Below are positions 28,006-38,324 of a DNA stretch of 43,835 bases, one piece after another; positions within the stretch are counted from its first letter, which is position 1, and every line of letters starts with the position of its first letter. Under the pieces are notes generated by a model. The model was not told the DNA's origin and did no database searches. It worked only from the letters and a program-made list of their open reading frames with translations. The DNA is taken from contig NZ_JAFFPU010000061.1 of assembly GCF_016919175.1 (NCBI RefSeq), forward strand, positions 1-43,835, in the 5' to 3' direction. The translations under genes were made by a program, and so were the position numbers. The DNA is from Leptospira ainlahdjerensis (GTDB lineage Bacteria > Spirochaetota > Leptospiria > Leptospirales > Leptospiraceae).

Positions 28006-28944
28006 TTATGTTCCTAGAAGTTTTTCTAGGTATCGAACTCCGCCCATGGCATTTAGGTCAAACTGAATCTGACACGCCGGACATTGGTATCTTCCCGGCT
28101 TGGAAACCCGAATTCGGCTGCTACAAGCGCCGCAGTAGATGATTCGTTTTGGAAAACTTTTTTCCGTTTGAATCGCTTTCTCCAAAATGGATTTTGCGGA
28201 ATAAGAAGAAGGTTCTGTAAGCGAAGAAGCAGTCGGCATTTTGGAAGAGGTAAATGAAGAATGAATTCCCTCTTCCCGCAAAGAAGTTTCCTCTTTCTGA
28301 GACGGATCGGAAAAAACTTGTTCCTTAGACTCACTCGACTCCGAGGTGGAAACTTCGTTCTTCTGCGTTTCGGGAGTCGGATTCTCAAACTCCTTTTCCA
28401 CGTTCTCCACGGACTCGGAGGAAGAAACTTCGAATTCGGGAACGGTCTGAATCTCGGGAATATAAACGGAATGAGAACCGCCTAAACCGGAGCGAGAACC
28501 CGAAGACGCGGAACCGCTCGAAGAATAAAACTGAATGGGCTCGTTTCTTTTGATCCGGGAAATCGAAGAAGATTCTTTTTTGGAAGTTCTCTGATCCTGA
28601 ATTTTGATCAGAGAAAGATATTCTTCGGCGCGGGAAGGATCCTCGAAAAAAGCGATCGTTTTACCGAACCCGAGAAAGCTGAGTAACGTCTTACATTCTT
28701 CGTTGAACGCGCAATAGGCGGAAGAAGCTCCCCTGTTTTTCAAAAAATTCTCAAAGCGGGCAAGGACGCTGATTCCTTCGGATTCGATGTATTCGAGTTC
28801 TTCGCAGGAAAATAAAAATTTCCGGATTCCTTCCTCCCACTTCGATTTTAGATAAGAATAAAAATCCTCCGCGCTCGAAGCGTCGAGTTTCCCCTTCAAC
28901 TTGAGCTTGAGAATATTCCCGGAAAGTCTGGATCGGATTTCCAC
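28006..28944 (-). CDS. STAS-domain protein with C-terminal zinc ribbon
   Basis: The 312-residue protein has an N-terminal STAS domain (about 1-112) like anti-sigma-factor antagonists, with LKGKLDASSAEDFYSYL and EELEYIESEGISVLARF. The usual phosphorylation motif DSSG/DSTG is ESEG here, keeping the first serine. A long Ser/Glu-rich, probably disordered, linker follows (about 115-265). The C-terminus is a four-Cys zinc ribbon (about 268-300: YCGACSSRIRV and YQCPACQIQFDL), similar to ribbons that bind protein or nucleic acid. It lies 10 bp after the membrane-sensor gene and 3 bp before murJ. The partner is unknown. Confidence 0.85.
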   Translation of the reverse strand: MEIRSRLSGNILKLKLKGKLDASSAEDFYSYLKSKWEEGIRKFLFSCEELEYIESEGISVLARFENFLKNRGASSAYCAFNEECKTLLSFLGFGKTIAFFEDPSRAEEYLSLIKIQDQRTSKKESSSISRIKRNEPIQFYSSSGSASSGSRSGLGGSHSVYIPEIQTVPEFEVSSSESVENVEKEFENPTPETQKNEVSTSESSESKEQVFSDPSQKEETSLREEGIHSSFTSSKMPTASSLTEPSSYSAKSILEKAIQTEKSFPKRIIYCGACSSRIRVSKPGRYQCPACQIQFDLNAMGGVRYLEKLLGT

Positions 28945-28954
28945 GTTTTGTATC

Positions 28955-30046
28955 TTATCCTAAGTAGATCGCGTCCAAAACTTCTTCTTTCGAAGAGACG
29001 ATCGTCGGTTGAACCGTAGCGAGCGCGGGTTCCGGATGAGTAAGAGATACGTTTGTTACCGAAGGAACCTCCATCGGTTGCGTGACAACGGAAGCGACTT
29101 GCGGAGCTGAAATCTCAGACTTGGCCAAGATCGGAGAAACCGGAGGAGTGGAAACCGCCTCCTCCACTTTGGCTGAGGCGTTGCCAAGACTTCCCGGAAT
29201 CGGAAGAGAATCGAGAGGACTCGATTTTCTCGCAAGAACCGGAACGTTCATCTCGGAAGAATGAGAGACCTTTTCCACGAGAGGTCTCGAGCTCAGATCG
29301 GGAACCGATTGTCTCGTGGAATTGCCCAAGGTCAAAAGGAGATAAACAAATTCTAAAAATAAAGCGGCGCCCAAAGCGATTAGAGAATAATTACGAACCA
29401 ACCACTCCAAGAGTTCGGTCTGTTTGGAAACGAAGGTGCGGAAGTTTCCTCGGTCATAAATCATGTGGATCGCAGCGACACGATCGAGTTTGATCGGGTG
29501 ATAAACGGCCGCGGAAAGAAGAATTTCGGGTTCGTTGATTTCGGGAAAGTAACCCGCGAGTTTGGAAAAAAAACCGCCCTGGCCCGCGACTTCCTTTTTT
29601 TCACCCATCAAAACCGGAATACCGATCTGCCATTTCCGAAGACGAAATGCCCTTGTATAAAGAGCGTCTTGATAGAGGGTCACCGGTTTCCTCTTCTTCA
29701 AATCTTCTTGAAGATATTCCGGATTGGAATGAGCGAGCACGATTCCGGAATCTGTGGTTAAAAAAAGTTCTTTGATCGTATATCCGTCCGTGTCTTTTTC
29801 GGACAACTTAGTCATTCTGTTAAAAACAAAGTTCATATCGTCGTAGTTTCGATCTAAGCCTGAATTTTCAGCGGCCTTTGCAAGAGTGCCTAACGTGTCT
29901 CTCGCTCTGTTATCGGAGGCGATTTTTAAGAGTTCGAAAGATGCCAGAGAAGATTCTAAAAACGACCAGGCCACGGCTCCGAGCGCGACCGCTTCGCAGA
30001 CGATCAGCAATAAAAGAAAATAGAATATACTTTTGAAAATCTTCAC
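28955..30046 (-). CDS. Membrane sensor-like protein with extracytoplasmic cache-like domain
   Basis: The 363-residue protein has an N-terminal membrane helix (about 4-28) and an extracytoplasmic domain of about 190 residues. This contains ELFLTTDSGIVLAHSNPEYL and a later AAVYHPIKLDRVAAIHMIYD, a pattern like cache/PAS-type sensing folds. A second membrane helix (about 222-240) leads to a Pro/Ser/Val-rich cytoplasmic tail of about 120 residues with no recognised output domain. It probably signals through a partner; the adjacent STAS/zinc-ribbon gene 10 bp downstream is the obvious candidate. lipB lies upstream with a 75-bp gap. Confidence 0.75.
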   Translation of the reverse strand: MKIFKSIFYFLLLLIVCEAVALGAVAWSFLESSLASFELLKIASDNRARDTLGTLAKAAENSGLDRNYDDMNFVFNRMTKLSEKDTDGYTIKELFLTTDSGIVLAHSNPEYLQEDLKKRKPVTLYQDALYTRAFRLRKWQIGIPVLMGEKKEVAGQGGFFSKLAGYFPEINEPEILLSAAVYHPIKLDRVAAIHMIYDRGNFRTFVSKQTELLEWLVRNYSLIALGAALFLEFVYLLLTLGNSTRQSVPDLSSRPLVEKVSHSSEMNVPVLARKSSPLDSLPIPGSLGNASAKVEEAVSTPPVSPILAKSEISAPQVASVVTQPMEVPSVTNVSLTHPEPALATVQPTIVSSKEEVLDAIYLG

Positions 30047-30121
30047 TCTTCTGACCTCTCTTTCATCAATCGGAAGAAAAGAGGCATTCTCTTGAGGATA
30101 AAATGGGAGAACGCGAGGTTT

Positions 30122-30769
30122 TCAGTGAGAAACCGCGTTTTTCGAAGAAAGAAGAAAAGAATTTAGACTTTTTTGAATCAGGGAAAGAAATTCGTTTCGT
30201 TTGTCCGCGCCCGGGTCAAGGCCCAACATTTCGATGTTCGTCATGTCCAGCCAGTTTTTGCCGCAGGGGTTGATACAACGAAAGGCCTTGAAATCGTTGT
30301 TCAAGTTAAACGCGATTCCATAACTCGTAAAAAAGGACTTAAAGTTCACGCCGATAGAGCAGATCTTTTTCGAAGGATCAGACTGAAGATAAAGACCGGG
30401 AGAATCCGGATCGGAGACAAGGCTTAAGTTCCAGGTTTTGAGCGCGGCATCTTGTAAGGCGCCCAAAAAATTCTCCAGGTAAGTGCGAATGGAAAGATTC
30501 CGTTTTTTCAAATCCACGTGAGAATAGATCACGAGTTGGCCTGGTTCGTGAGCGGTAAAATCCCCGCCCCTCTGGATAAAATGGATCTCAATTCCTTGGG
30601 ATTCCAGAAAATCCTTCCCTAAGAGGAGATTCTCAAGATTATAATTGATTCCGCCGGTGATCGTGGGACCGTGTTCTAAAAACAGAACACATTCTTTCCG
30701 AAATCGGCGAAATTTTTCCTGCAATTCCACATAACGAAGGTATGGAAATTCTCCTTTCAGTTCGATCAT
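30122..30769 (-). CDS. lipB: Octanoyltransferase LipB
   Basis: LipB moves an octanoyl group from acyl carrier protein to lipoyl domains, the first step of lipoate synthesis. Conserved elements are present: FLEHGPTITGG, RGGDFTAHEPGQLVIYSHVDL (family RGGD.TYHGPGQL), the lysine in KKICSIGV, and the active-site cysteine in CINPCGKN. The ATG at 30769 gives 215 residues; a GTG two codons upstream (30775) is an alternative and neither has a strong ribosome site. The divergent gene starts only 18 bp away at 30788. The membrane-sensor gene follows on the same strand. Confidence 0.95.
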   Translation of the reverse strand: MIELKGEFPYLRYVELQEKFRRFRKECVLFLEHGPTITGGINYNLENLLLGKDFLESQGIEIHFIQRGGDFTAHEPGQLVIYSHVDLKKRNLSIRTYLENFLGALQDAALKTWNLSLVSDPDSPGLYLQSDPSKKICSIGVNFKSFFTSYGIAFNLNNDFKAFRCINPCGKNWLDMTNIEMLGLDPGADKRNEFLSLIQKSLNSFLLSSKNAVSH

Positions 30770-30787
30770 TCTCACAAGATTCTTTAT

Positions 30788-31321
<534 letters not shown>

Positions 31322-31327
31322 CGGGAC

Positions 31328-31684
<357 letters not shown>

Positions 31685-31772
31685 TTTTTACAAAAAACGA
31701 CTTTCCGAACCTAATTTCCGGCTCGCAGAGACCGATATAAATTAGTAAGAATTCCATCGGACCAGAATAACT

Positions 31773-32621
<849 letters not shown>

Positions 32622-32624
32622 GAA

Positions 32625-32828
32625 TTATTTGCTTCCGGGCGGAAATCCTTCTTCCGCCCGATGTTCGACGGTCGATCCCAAGTCCCCACCTGCTTTAGAA
32701 AGTTTTTTCAATTTATTCGACAAACTCATCGTTAAGAACTGAAAATGGGTTTGAAGTTTGTCCGGGATAAAATTCGGAAAGGATAGCTCTTTTCTTCCCT
32801 GGGATGAAAAAGGAAGTTTAGATTTCAT
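32625..32828 (-). CDS. Possible small protein, low support
   Basis: A 67-residue frame starts at ATG 32828; it belongs to a longer open frame reaching 33053. The C-terminal part SNKLKKLSKAGGDLGSTVEHRAEEG has protein-like composition and the codon use of neighbouring genes, but the ribosome site (GGAAGA about 13 bases upstream) is poor. It includes a 9-bp dyad, CGGGCGGAA/TTCCGCCCG (32637-32661), which might instead be a structured 3' end of the opposing exported-protein gene, although no T-run follows. Convergent with that gene. Confidence 0.3.
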   Translation of the reverse strand: MKSKLPFSSQGRKELSFPNFIPDKLQTHFQFLTMSLSNKLKKLSKAGGDLGSTVEHRAEEGFPPGSK

Positions 32829-33148
32829 GACGGAACCAAGTCTTCCATAAAACAGAATCCTCGATTTGCAAAAAAAGATTACCACACGAAAGAAACACTG
32901 AAAAACCCGTCTTTTGTTTCTTCCACGTTTCTCGATCCAAGAAGACTGAGGATTTGTTTCTTGAGACATTCGATTTAATTCATTCTTCTTGAGTGAAATG
33001 GAAAGATTCAAAAAAAATTCAGACTCTGGAACCCCGTAAAACCCCGGAGACAAAGGTCGGAAGACCTCTTAGCATTAGTGGGTTCGATGTTTGGATCGAT
33101 GGTTTCTGAAAACGGGAAAATCTGAGAATAGTTGAAATCCTCCTGTTT

Positions 33149-33299
33149 GGAGGAGTTCCTACGCGGGGATTTTTTCTTGCGAAAAGTCTGATTTTGTGAT
33201 AGAGGAAAGTCTTCCGATTTTTCCCGCCGCCGCTCCCCTCCACCCAAGGTCAGGGCGGGGCCGCGCTACTTTCACGGAGGACTGTCGTATTTCCGACGG
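33149..33299. repeat. Dispersed repeat, copy C
   Basis: A 151-bp relative of copies A and B in the same orientation, beginning GGAGGAGTTCCTACGCGGGG and ending GTCGTATTTCCGACGG. The conserved blocks are GGATTTTTTCTTGC, TGTGATA, TTTTTCCCGCC, CTCCCCTCCACCCAA and ACTTTCACGGA. Compared with A/B the central stem reads CCACCC/GGGCGG, with one mismatch. Confidence 0.9.
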
Positions 33300-33361
33300 A
33301 TTTATCCTTACTACAAGTTAAGAGGAATTGTAACTAAAATCATTTTACAAGACGAAGTTTT

Positions 33362-33512
33362 GGAGGAGTTCCTACGCGGGGATTTTTTCTTGCGAAAAGT
33401 CTGATTTTGTGATAGAGGAAAGTCTCCCGATTTTTCCCGCCACCGCTCCCCTCCACCCAAGGTCAGGGCGGGGCCGCGCGACTTTCACGGAGGACTGTCG
33501 TATTTCCGACGG
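33362..33512. repeat. Dispersed repeat, copy D
   Basis: Nearly identical to copy C (213 bp away), with a few substitutions such as GTCTCCC for GTCTTCC and GCCACCG for GCCGCCG. The 62-bp spacer between C and D is unrelated to the element. Within-pair similarity (C/D, A/B) clearly exceeds between-pair similarity, so each doublet arose or was homogenised locally. Confidence 0.9.
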
Positions 33513-33677
33513 ATTTCCTCTAAGAGTAAAGAACCACTTTTGTGAGTATCTTATCCAGTTCTTGGCATCAATTCTTGGAAGAGAAAAAATCAAACAAGGA
33601 GATCTTGGGATCAAGGAAATAAAGAAGAAGATCTCGATCTAAAATCGCTCTGAAATTGACGGTAAAAAGGTATTTTT

Positions 33678-34013
33678 TTAGAGAGATTTTCTGGAACGTT
33701 TCGTTTGCTTTTTATAACGTTCGATACTTTCCGGGACATATCTGGTGGACCAATCCGCGCCGCTCATATTCTTTTCAATCCATCCCGTTCCGTGATCCCA
33801 TCGTCCATCTGATAGAAAATCAAAGAAGTAGGAGGAGTTCATGTACCGATAAGAGTCCATGATGTCGAGAATATCCCTTTTTACGGGGAAACCCTGGCCG
33901 CTTTCGCTTTCTGAAAAGAAGCTATTGTCCATTGGTTCAATTCTAATCAGGGGCATTTCCAATGTCCATTCTTTTATTATGTTCGCATTGATCGGGCGAA
34001 ATTCTAGTCCCAA
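33678..34013 (-). CDS. Hypothetical protein, second gene of an overlapping pair
   Basis: A 111-residue frame starting from TTG at 34013, which overlaps the last codons of the preceding small gene (TTTGGGACTAG). GGAGGAGGG lies about 12 bases upstream. The product is Ser/Asp/Arg-rich, with a WDHGTGWIEKN segment and a strongly basic C-terminus (RYKKQTKRSRKSL). No family is recognised. The 10-bp overlap and tiny partner gene resemble toxin-antitoxin organisation, but no toxin motif was identified. An internal ATG at 33956 is a possible alternative start. Confidence 0.5.
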   Translation of the reverse strand: MGLEFRPINANIIKEWTLEMPLIRIEPMDNSFFSESESGQGFPVKRDILDIMDSYRYMNSSYFFDFLSDGRWDHGTGWIEKNMSGADWSTRYVPESIERYKKQTKRSRKSL

Positions 34014-34213
34014 AGAGTCAACTGGCCCTCCTCCCGATTTTTCTCGGAGGCGTCGATTTCTCCTACCAAGTTTCCCAATTTTTTACCGTGGAAGACTTCT
34101 TGACGCCGTTTTTTCACCTTTCTGGCTTCTTCTAAGATTCCCTCCAGTTTCTCCTCTAAAAAATAACGCAATTGTTGCTCGATTTCGTTTTCTGTTTCGC
34201 GGATCAAAACCAT
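34004..34213 (-). CDS. Small charged helical protein, first gene of an overlapping pair
   Basis: A 69-residue protein from ATG 34213 with a strong ribosome site (GGAGG, 9 bases upstream) that decides this start over the longer frame to 34270. It is mostly charged and helical (ENEIEQQLRYFLEEKLEGILEEARKVKKRRQEVF), consistent with a coiled coil or a small antitoxin-like or adaptor protein. It overlaps the next gene by 10 bp. Function unknown. Confidence 0.55.
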   Translation of the reverse strand: MVLIRETENEIEQQLRYFLEEKLEGILEEARKVKKRRQEVFHGKKLGNLVGEIDASEKNREEGQLTLWD

Positions 34214-34335
34214 CTCTATCCTCCAACTTTCCTCGAATACTATAGAAAGAATAAATCGGACCCCGGACAATGTTTTCCGGAAAGACTGGATTTATTTCCG
34301 ATTCGTCAAAAAATTGCAAAGAGAAAGGCCAATCG

Positions 34336-35817
<1,482 letters not shown>

Positions 35818-35823
35818 AAACGT

Positions 35824-36615
35824 TTGCAATCGGAGCCCTTACTTTCCCTCGAGGAAGTCAGTTATAGACCGACCGGAAAGACGATCCTAGACAAGGTCAG
35901 CTTTCGGATTTGGGAACACGAACACTGCGTCCTTTTGGGAAGAAACGGAGCCGGAAAAAGTACACTCGTAAATCTGATCTACGGGATGATCTGGGCCAGT
36001 TCCGGAACCATCCGACTTTTTCAGGAAACCTATGGAGAAACGATCATTCAGGACTTGAGAAAAAGAATCGGAATCCTGGACGCTTCCCAACAAGAAAACG
36101 CTCTTCAAAGAAAACTTACGGTCTTAGAAGTAATCTTGACCGGACTTTTCCATACGATAGGATATTACAGAGATCCGAGTTCCGAGGAAGAAAAAAAAGC
36201 GATACGGATTTTGGAAGAAGCGGATCTGATTTCTAAAAAGGAACAATTCTACGTTACACTCTCATCGGGAGAAAAGAAAAAAATTCTTTTTTTGAGAAGT
36301 CTTGTATGCGAGCCCGATCTTTTAATCCTCGACGAACCCTGCTCCTCTTTGGATCTCACCGCGAGAGAAGATTTTTTAGGATTCTTAAACCGATATCATA
36401 CACAAAGAAACTTCACTTCTCTCTACATCACTCACAGACCGGAAGAAATTCCCGAATTCTATTCGAGAGCCGTATTGTTAAAAGAAGGAAAAGTATTGAA
36501 GTTCGGACCGATCGAAGAATCTTTCAGAGAAACATACTTGGAAGAACTCTACGAAATCCCCTTACAAGTCAAAAAAATCAACGGCACTTGGTCGGTCCTT
36601 CCCAAACGAAACTGA
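35824..36615 (+). CDS. ABC transporter ATP-binding protein
   Basis: The 263-residue ATPase has Walker A GRNGAGKST, a signature written LSSGEKKK (standard LSGGQ) and Walker B LLILDEPCSSLD, with the switch His in YITHRPEEIPEF. The LSSGEKKKI...L arrangement and the ITHRxEE motif resemble the PhrA/ModF-like molybdate or uncharacterised subfamily. It starts from TTG 35824 with GGAG about 14 bases upstream. No permease or binding protein is adjacent, so it may work with a distant permease or as a soluble ATPase. Confidence 0.9.
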   Translation: MQSEPLLSLEEVSYRPTGKTILDKVSFRIWEHEHCVLLGRNGAGKSTLVNLIYGMIWASSGTIRLFQETYGETIIQDLRKRIGILDASQQENALQRKLTVLEVILTGLFHTIGYYRDPSSEEEKKAIRILEEADLISKKEQFYVTLSSGEKKKILFLRSLVCEPDLLILDEPCSSLDLTAREDFLGFLNRYHTQRNFTSLYITHRPEEIPEFYSRAVLLKEGKVLKFGPIEESFRETYLEELYEIPLQVKKINGTWSVLPKRN

Positions 36616-36714
36616 TAAAAACTTTTTTCAGATTTCAAAATTTGGAATTGCCTTTGCTTTTTTGAAATCAAAATTCAAATTCTTATCCAAAACGATTCCG
36701 GAGCAAAATTCAAG

Positions 36715-37134
36715 ATGATCAGAATCCTAAAAACAAAACATATCGGAATCTCCATCCTCGCTTCTTCGGAGAAGGTTTATAAATATCTTTCCGATCCTAG
36801 AAACTTTCCGCAGTGGGCTTCCGGACTCTGCAAATCCATTACACCAGGAGCCGGTGAGGAATGGATCATCGACGCCCCTCAGGGCGCACTCAAGGCGATC
36901 TTTACGAAAGAGAATGAGTTCGGAATCGTCGATCACACCGTAATCTTTCCAACGGGAGAACGAATCCACAATCCAATGAGAATTCTTCCAAACGCGGACG
37001 GATGCGAAGTTCTATTCTCGCTTTTTAAAACAGAGGGGATGAGTTCCAAAAAATTCGAGGAGGACGCAAACTGGGTGCGAAAGGACTTGAACGAGCTTAA
37101 GAATCTGATGGAAAAAACGTTCGGGGCATCCTGA
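36715..37134 (+). CDS. SRPBCC (polyketide cyclase-like) family protein
   Basis: The 139-residue protein has the SRPBCC pattern: an N-terminal strand with HIGISILASSEKVYKYLSDPRNFPQWASGL (the helix-grip start), a central GEEWIIDAPQGALKAIF, and a C-terminal helix FEEDANWVRKDLNELKNLMEK. The fold binds hydrophobic ligands; the ligand here is unknown. It ends 57 bp before a strong bidirectional terminator. Confidence 0.85.
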   Translation: MIRILKTKHIGISILASSEKVYKYLSDPRNFPQWASGLCKSITPGAGEEWIIDAPQGALKAIFTKENEFGIVDHTVIFPTGERIHNPMRILPNADGCEVLFSLFKTEGMSSKKFEEDANWVRKDLNELKNLMEKTFGAS

Positions 37135-37191
37135 CGAAGCGCTGCTCGCCTATACGAAAAATAGGATAAGAATCGAATCCGATGCTCAAAG

Positions 37192-37218
37192 AAAAAAGGC
37201 GCCTCAGGCGCCTTTTTT
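37192..37218. terminator. Strong bidirectional intrinsic terminator
   Basis: AAAAAAGGCGCC (37192-37203) and GGCGCCTTTTTT (37207-37218) are perfect reverse complements with a 3-nt TCA loop. A-run and T-run flank a GC-rich 6-bp core, so it can stop transcripts from both the plus-strand SRPBCC gene and the minus-strand small exported protein gene. Confidence 0.95.
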
Positions 37219-37247
37219 CAATCCACAAAGATCATATTTATTTTCGA

Positions 37248-37583
37248 TCAGAAATTACCAAGAAGTGCTTGGTATCTCGCATTTTCCCTTTCCAGCACCT
37301 GAGCTTGTTTGATGTATTTTTGAGATTGAGCGTTGCTGGCAAGAAATTTACCACCTGTGGATCTTCTGGCAAGTTCTCTCAATTCTTCCGCTCTTTGGTT
37401 TTTTTGAAATGCGATGGCCCGCAGATAATTTCCCACAGCCGTTTTTTGCTCTTTTGTCACGGCACTTTCCACGATCGCTTTTTCCAGAAGTTGATCTTCA
37501 ACGTCATCGGAGACGGCAAAAACGGAGCTCGCTGCCAGAAAGCCCAAAAGAGAAATTACAGAAATCAATTTGTTAGTGTTCAT
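37248..37583 (-). CDS. Small exported helical protein
   Basis: The 111-residue form from ATG 37583 has a signal peptide (MNTNKLISVISLLGFLAASSVFA, cleavage likely after residue 23). The mature domain is about 88 residues, helical and charged (DDVEDQLLEKAIVESAVTKEQKT, and QKYIKQAQVLERENARYQALLG). GAGG lies 8 bases before this ATG; the longer frame to 37697 has no signal-like start. Periplasmic location is expected. No family is recognised. It is a monocistronic unit bounded by the terminator at 37192 and a leader holding a perfect palindrome. Confidence 0.8.
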   Translation of the reverse strand: MNTNKLISVISLLGFLAASSVFAVSDDVEDQLLEKAIVESAVTKEQKTAVGNYLRAIAFQKNQRAEELRELARRSTGGKFLASNAQSQKYIKQAQVLERENARYQALLGNF

Positions 37584-37664
37584 GATTGAAACCTCAAGTT
37601 TTATATTTGTTTTTGCTTTTGAAATCCGCCTCAAAACAAGGAATCCTCGCTCGACGGTTTCTCT

Positions 37665-37687
37665 GGAAACAAAGTATCTTTGTTTCC
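37665..37687. promoter_or_regulatory. Perfect 10-bp inverted repeat with 3-nt loop
   Basis: GGAAACAAAG (37665-37674) and CTTTGTTTCC (37678-37687) flank TAT. The site is 82-104 bp upstream of the small exported-protein start (minus strand). It has no T-run, so it is either an operator near the promoter or a tight hairpin in the leader RNA. Confidence 0.65.
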
Positions 37688-38324
37688 CTTCTAACAATCA
37701 GACTCATCTTTAAGAAAAAACCATTTTTAGAATCAAAAAAAAATTTAGAACCCAACCTCTACTTTCACTTATCGGATTTACAATATTCCATTTTATGCAA
37801 CGAACAAGCGCAGAAGCACACAATCCAAAACGGCTTAAAAAAAAGATTCAAATTCCATTCTATAACCTTCTTAAAAAAAGAAGCTAAACCCTTAAAAATG
37901 AAACGATTGGCTGAAATTCAAACAGACCCAATCTAAAATTTTACATCTCAACCATCAAAACTCAAACAGAATTCTCAATGAGAATAAGGCCTGCTCTTTT
38001 ATGGGAAAAAAACGGAGTGTTTTCATCAGAATCAAAAACTCGATACTCGGATGTAGAAAAAGAACATCGGAATAAAAATGGATTTCGCGTAAAAAATAAA
38101 CAAGCTCAACATAAGATGTGTATTTTGAATTAAACTTGTATTCTTCGTTTACGAAAAGGATTCAAAATGAAAGGATCCGAGTGAGGAATTCTAACAAAAT
38201 GCTAATCCATCGGAGTTCTTGTTAAAAAAATTCCAAGAGAAATTACGCGAAAGAATCTACTTTCCGAAGAAGGCTCTTCCCGTAAGAGAATGTGGAATGG
38301 AAATGGGTTTCGAAAACTAAGGTT
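37688..38324. other. AT-rich spacer without a gene
   Basis: Open frames in this 640-bp stretch are short and compositionally unlike proteins. TTGCAT (37795-37800 on the minus strand) could be part of a promoter for the small exported protein. No tRNA or obvious terminator for the converging topA was seen. Confidence 0.4.

Noticed and set aside
32637..32661. 9-bp GC-rich hairpin as terminator of the exported-protein gene
   Set aside because: No T-run follows on either strand; it may be coding sequence of a small opposing frame.
33513..33642. Possible gene remnant after repeat copy D (frame ending GDLGIKEIKKKISI)
   Set aside because: It looks protein-like for about 30 residues, but the frame only exists upstream within the repeat and no homologue is recognised. 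It could be a broken gene tail, but support is too weak.
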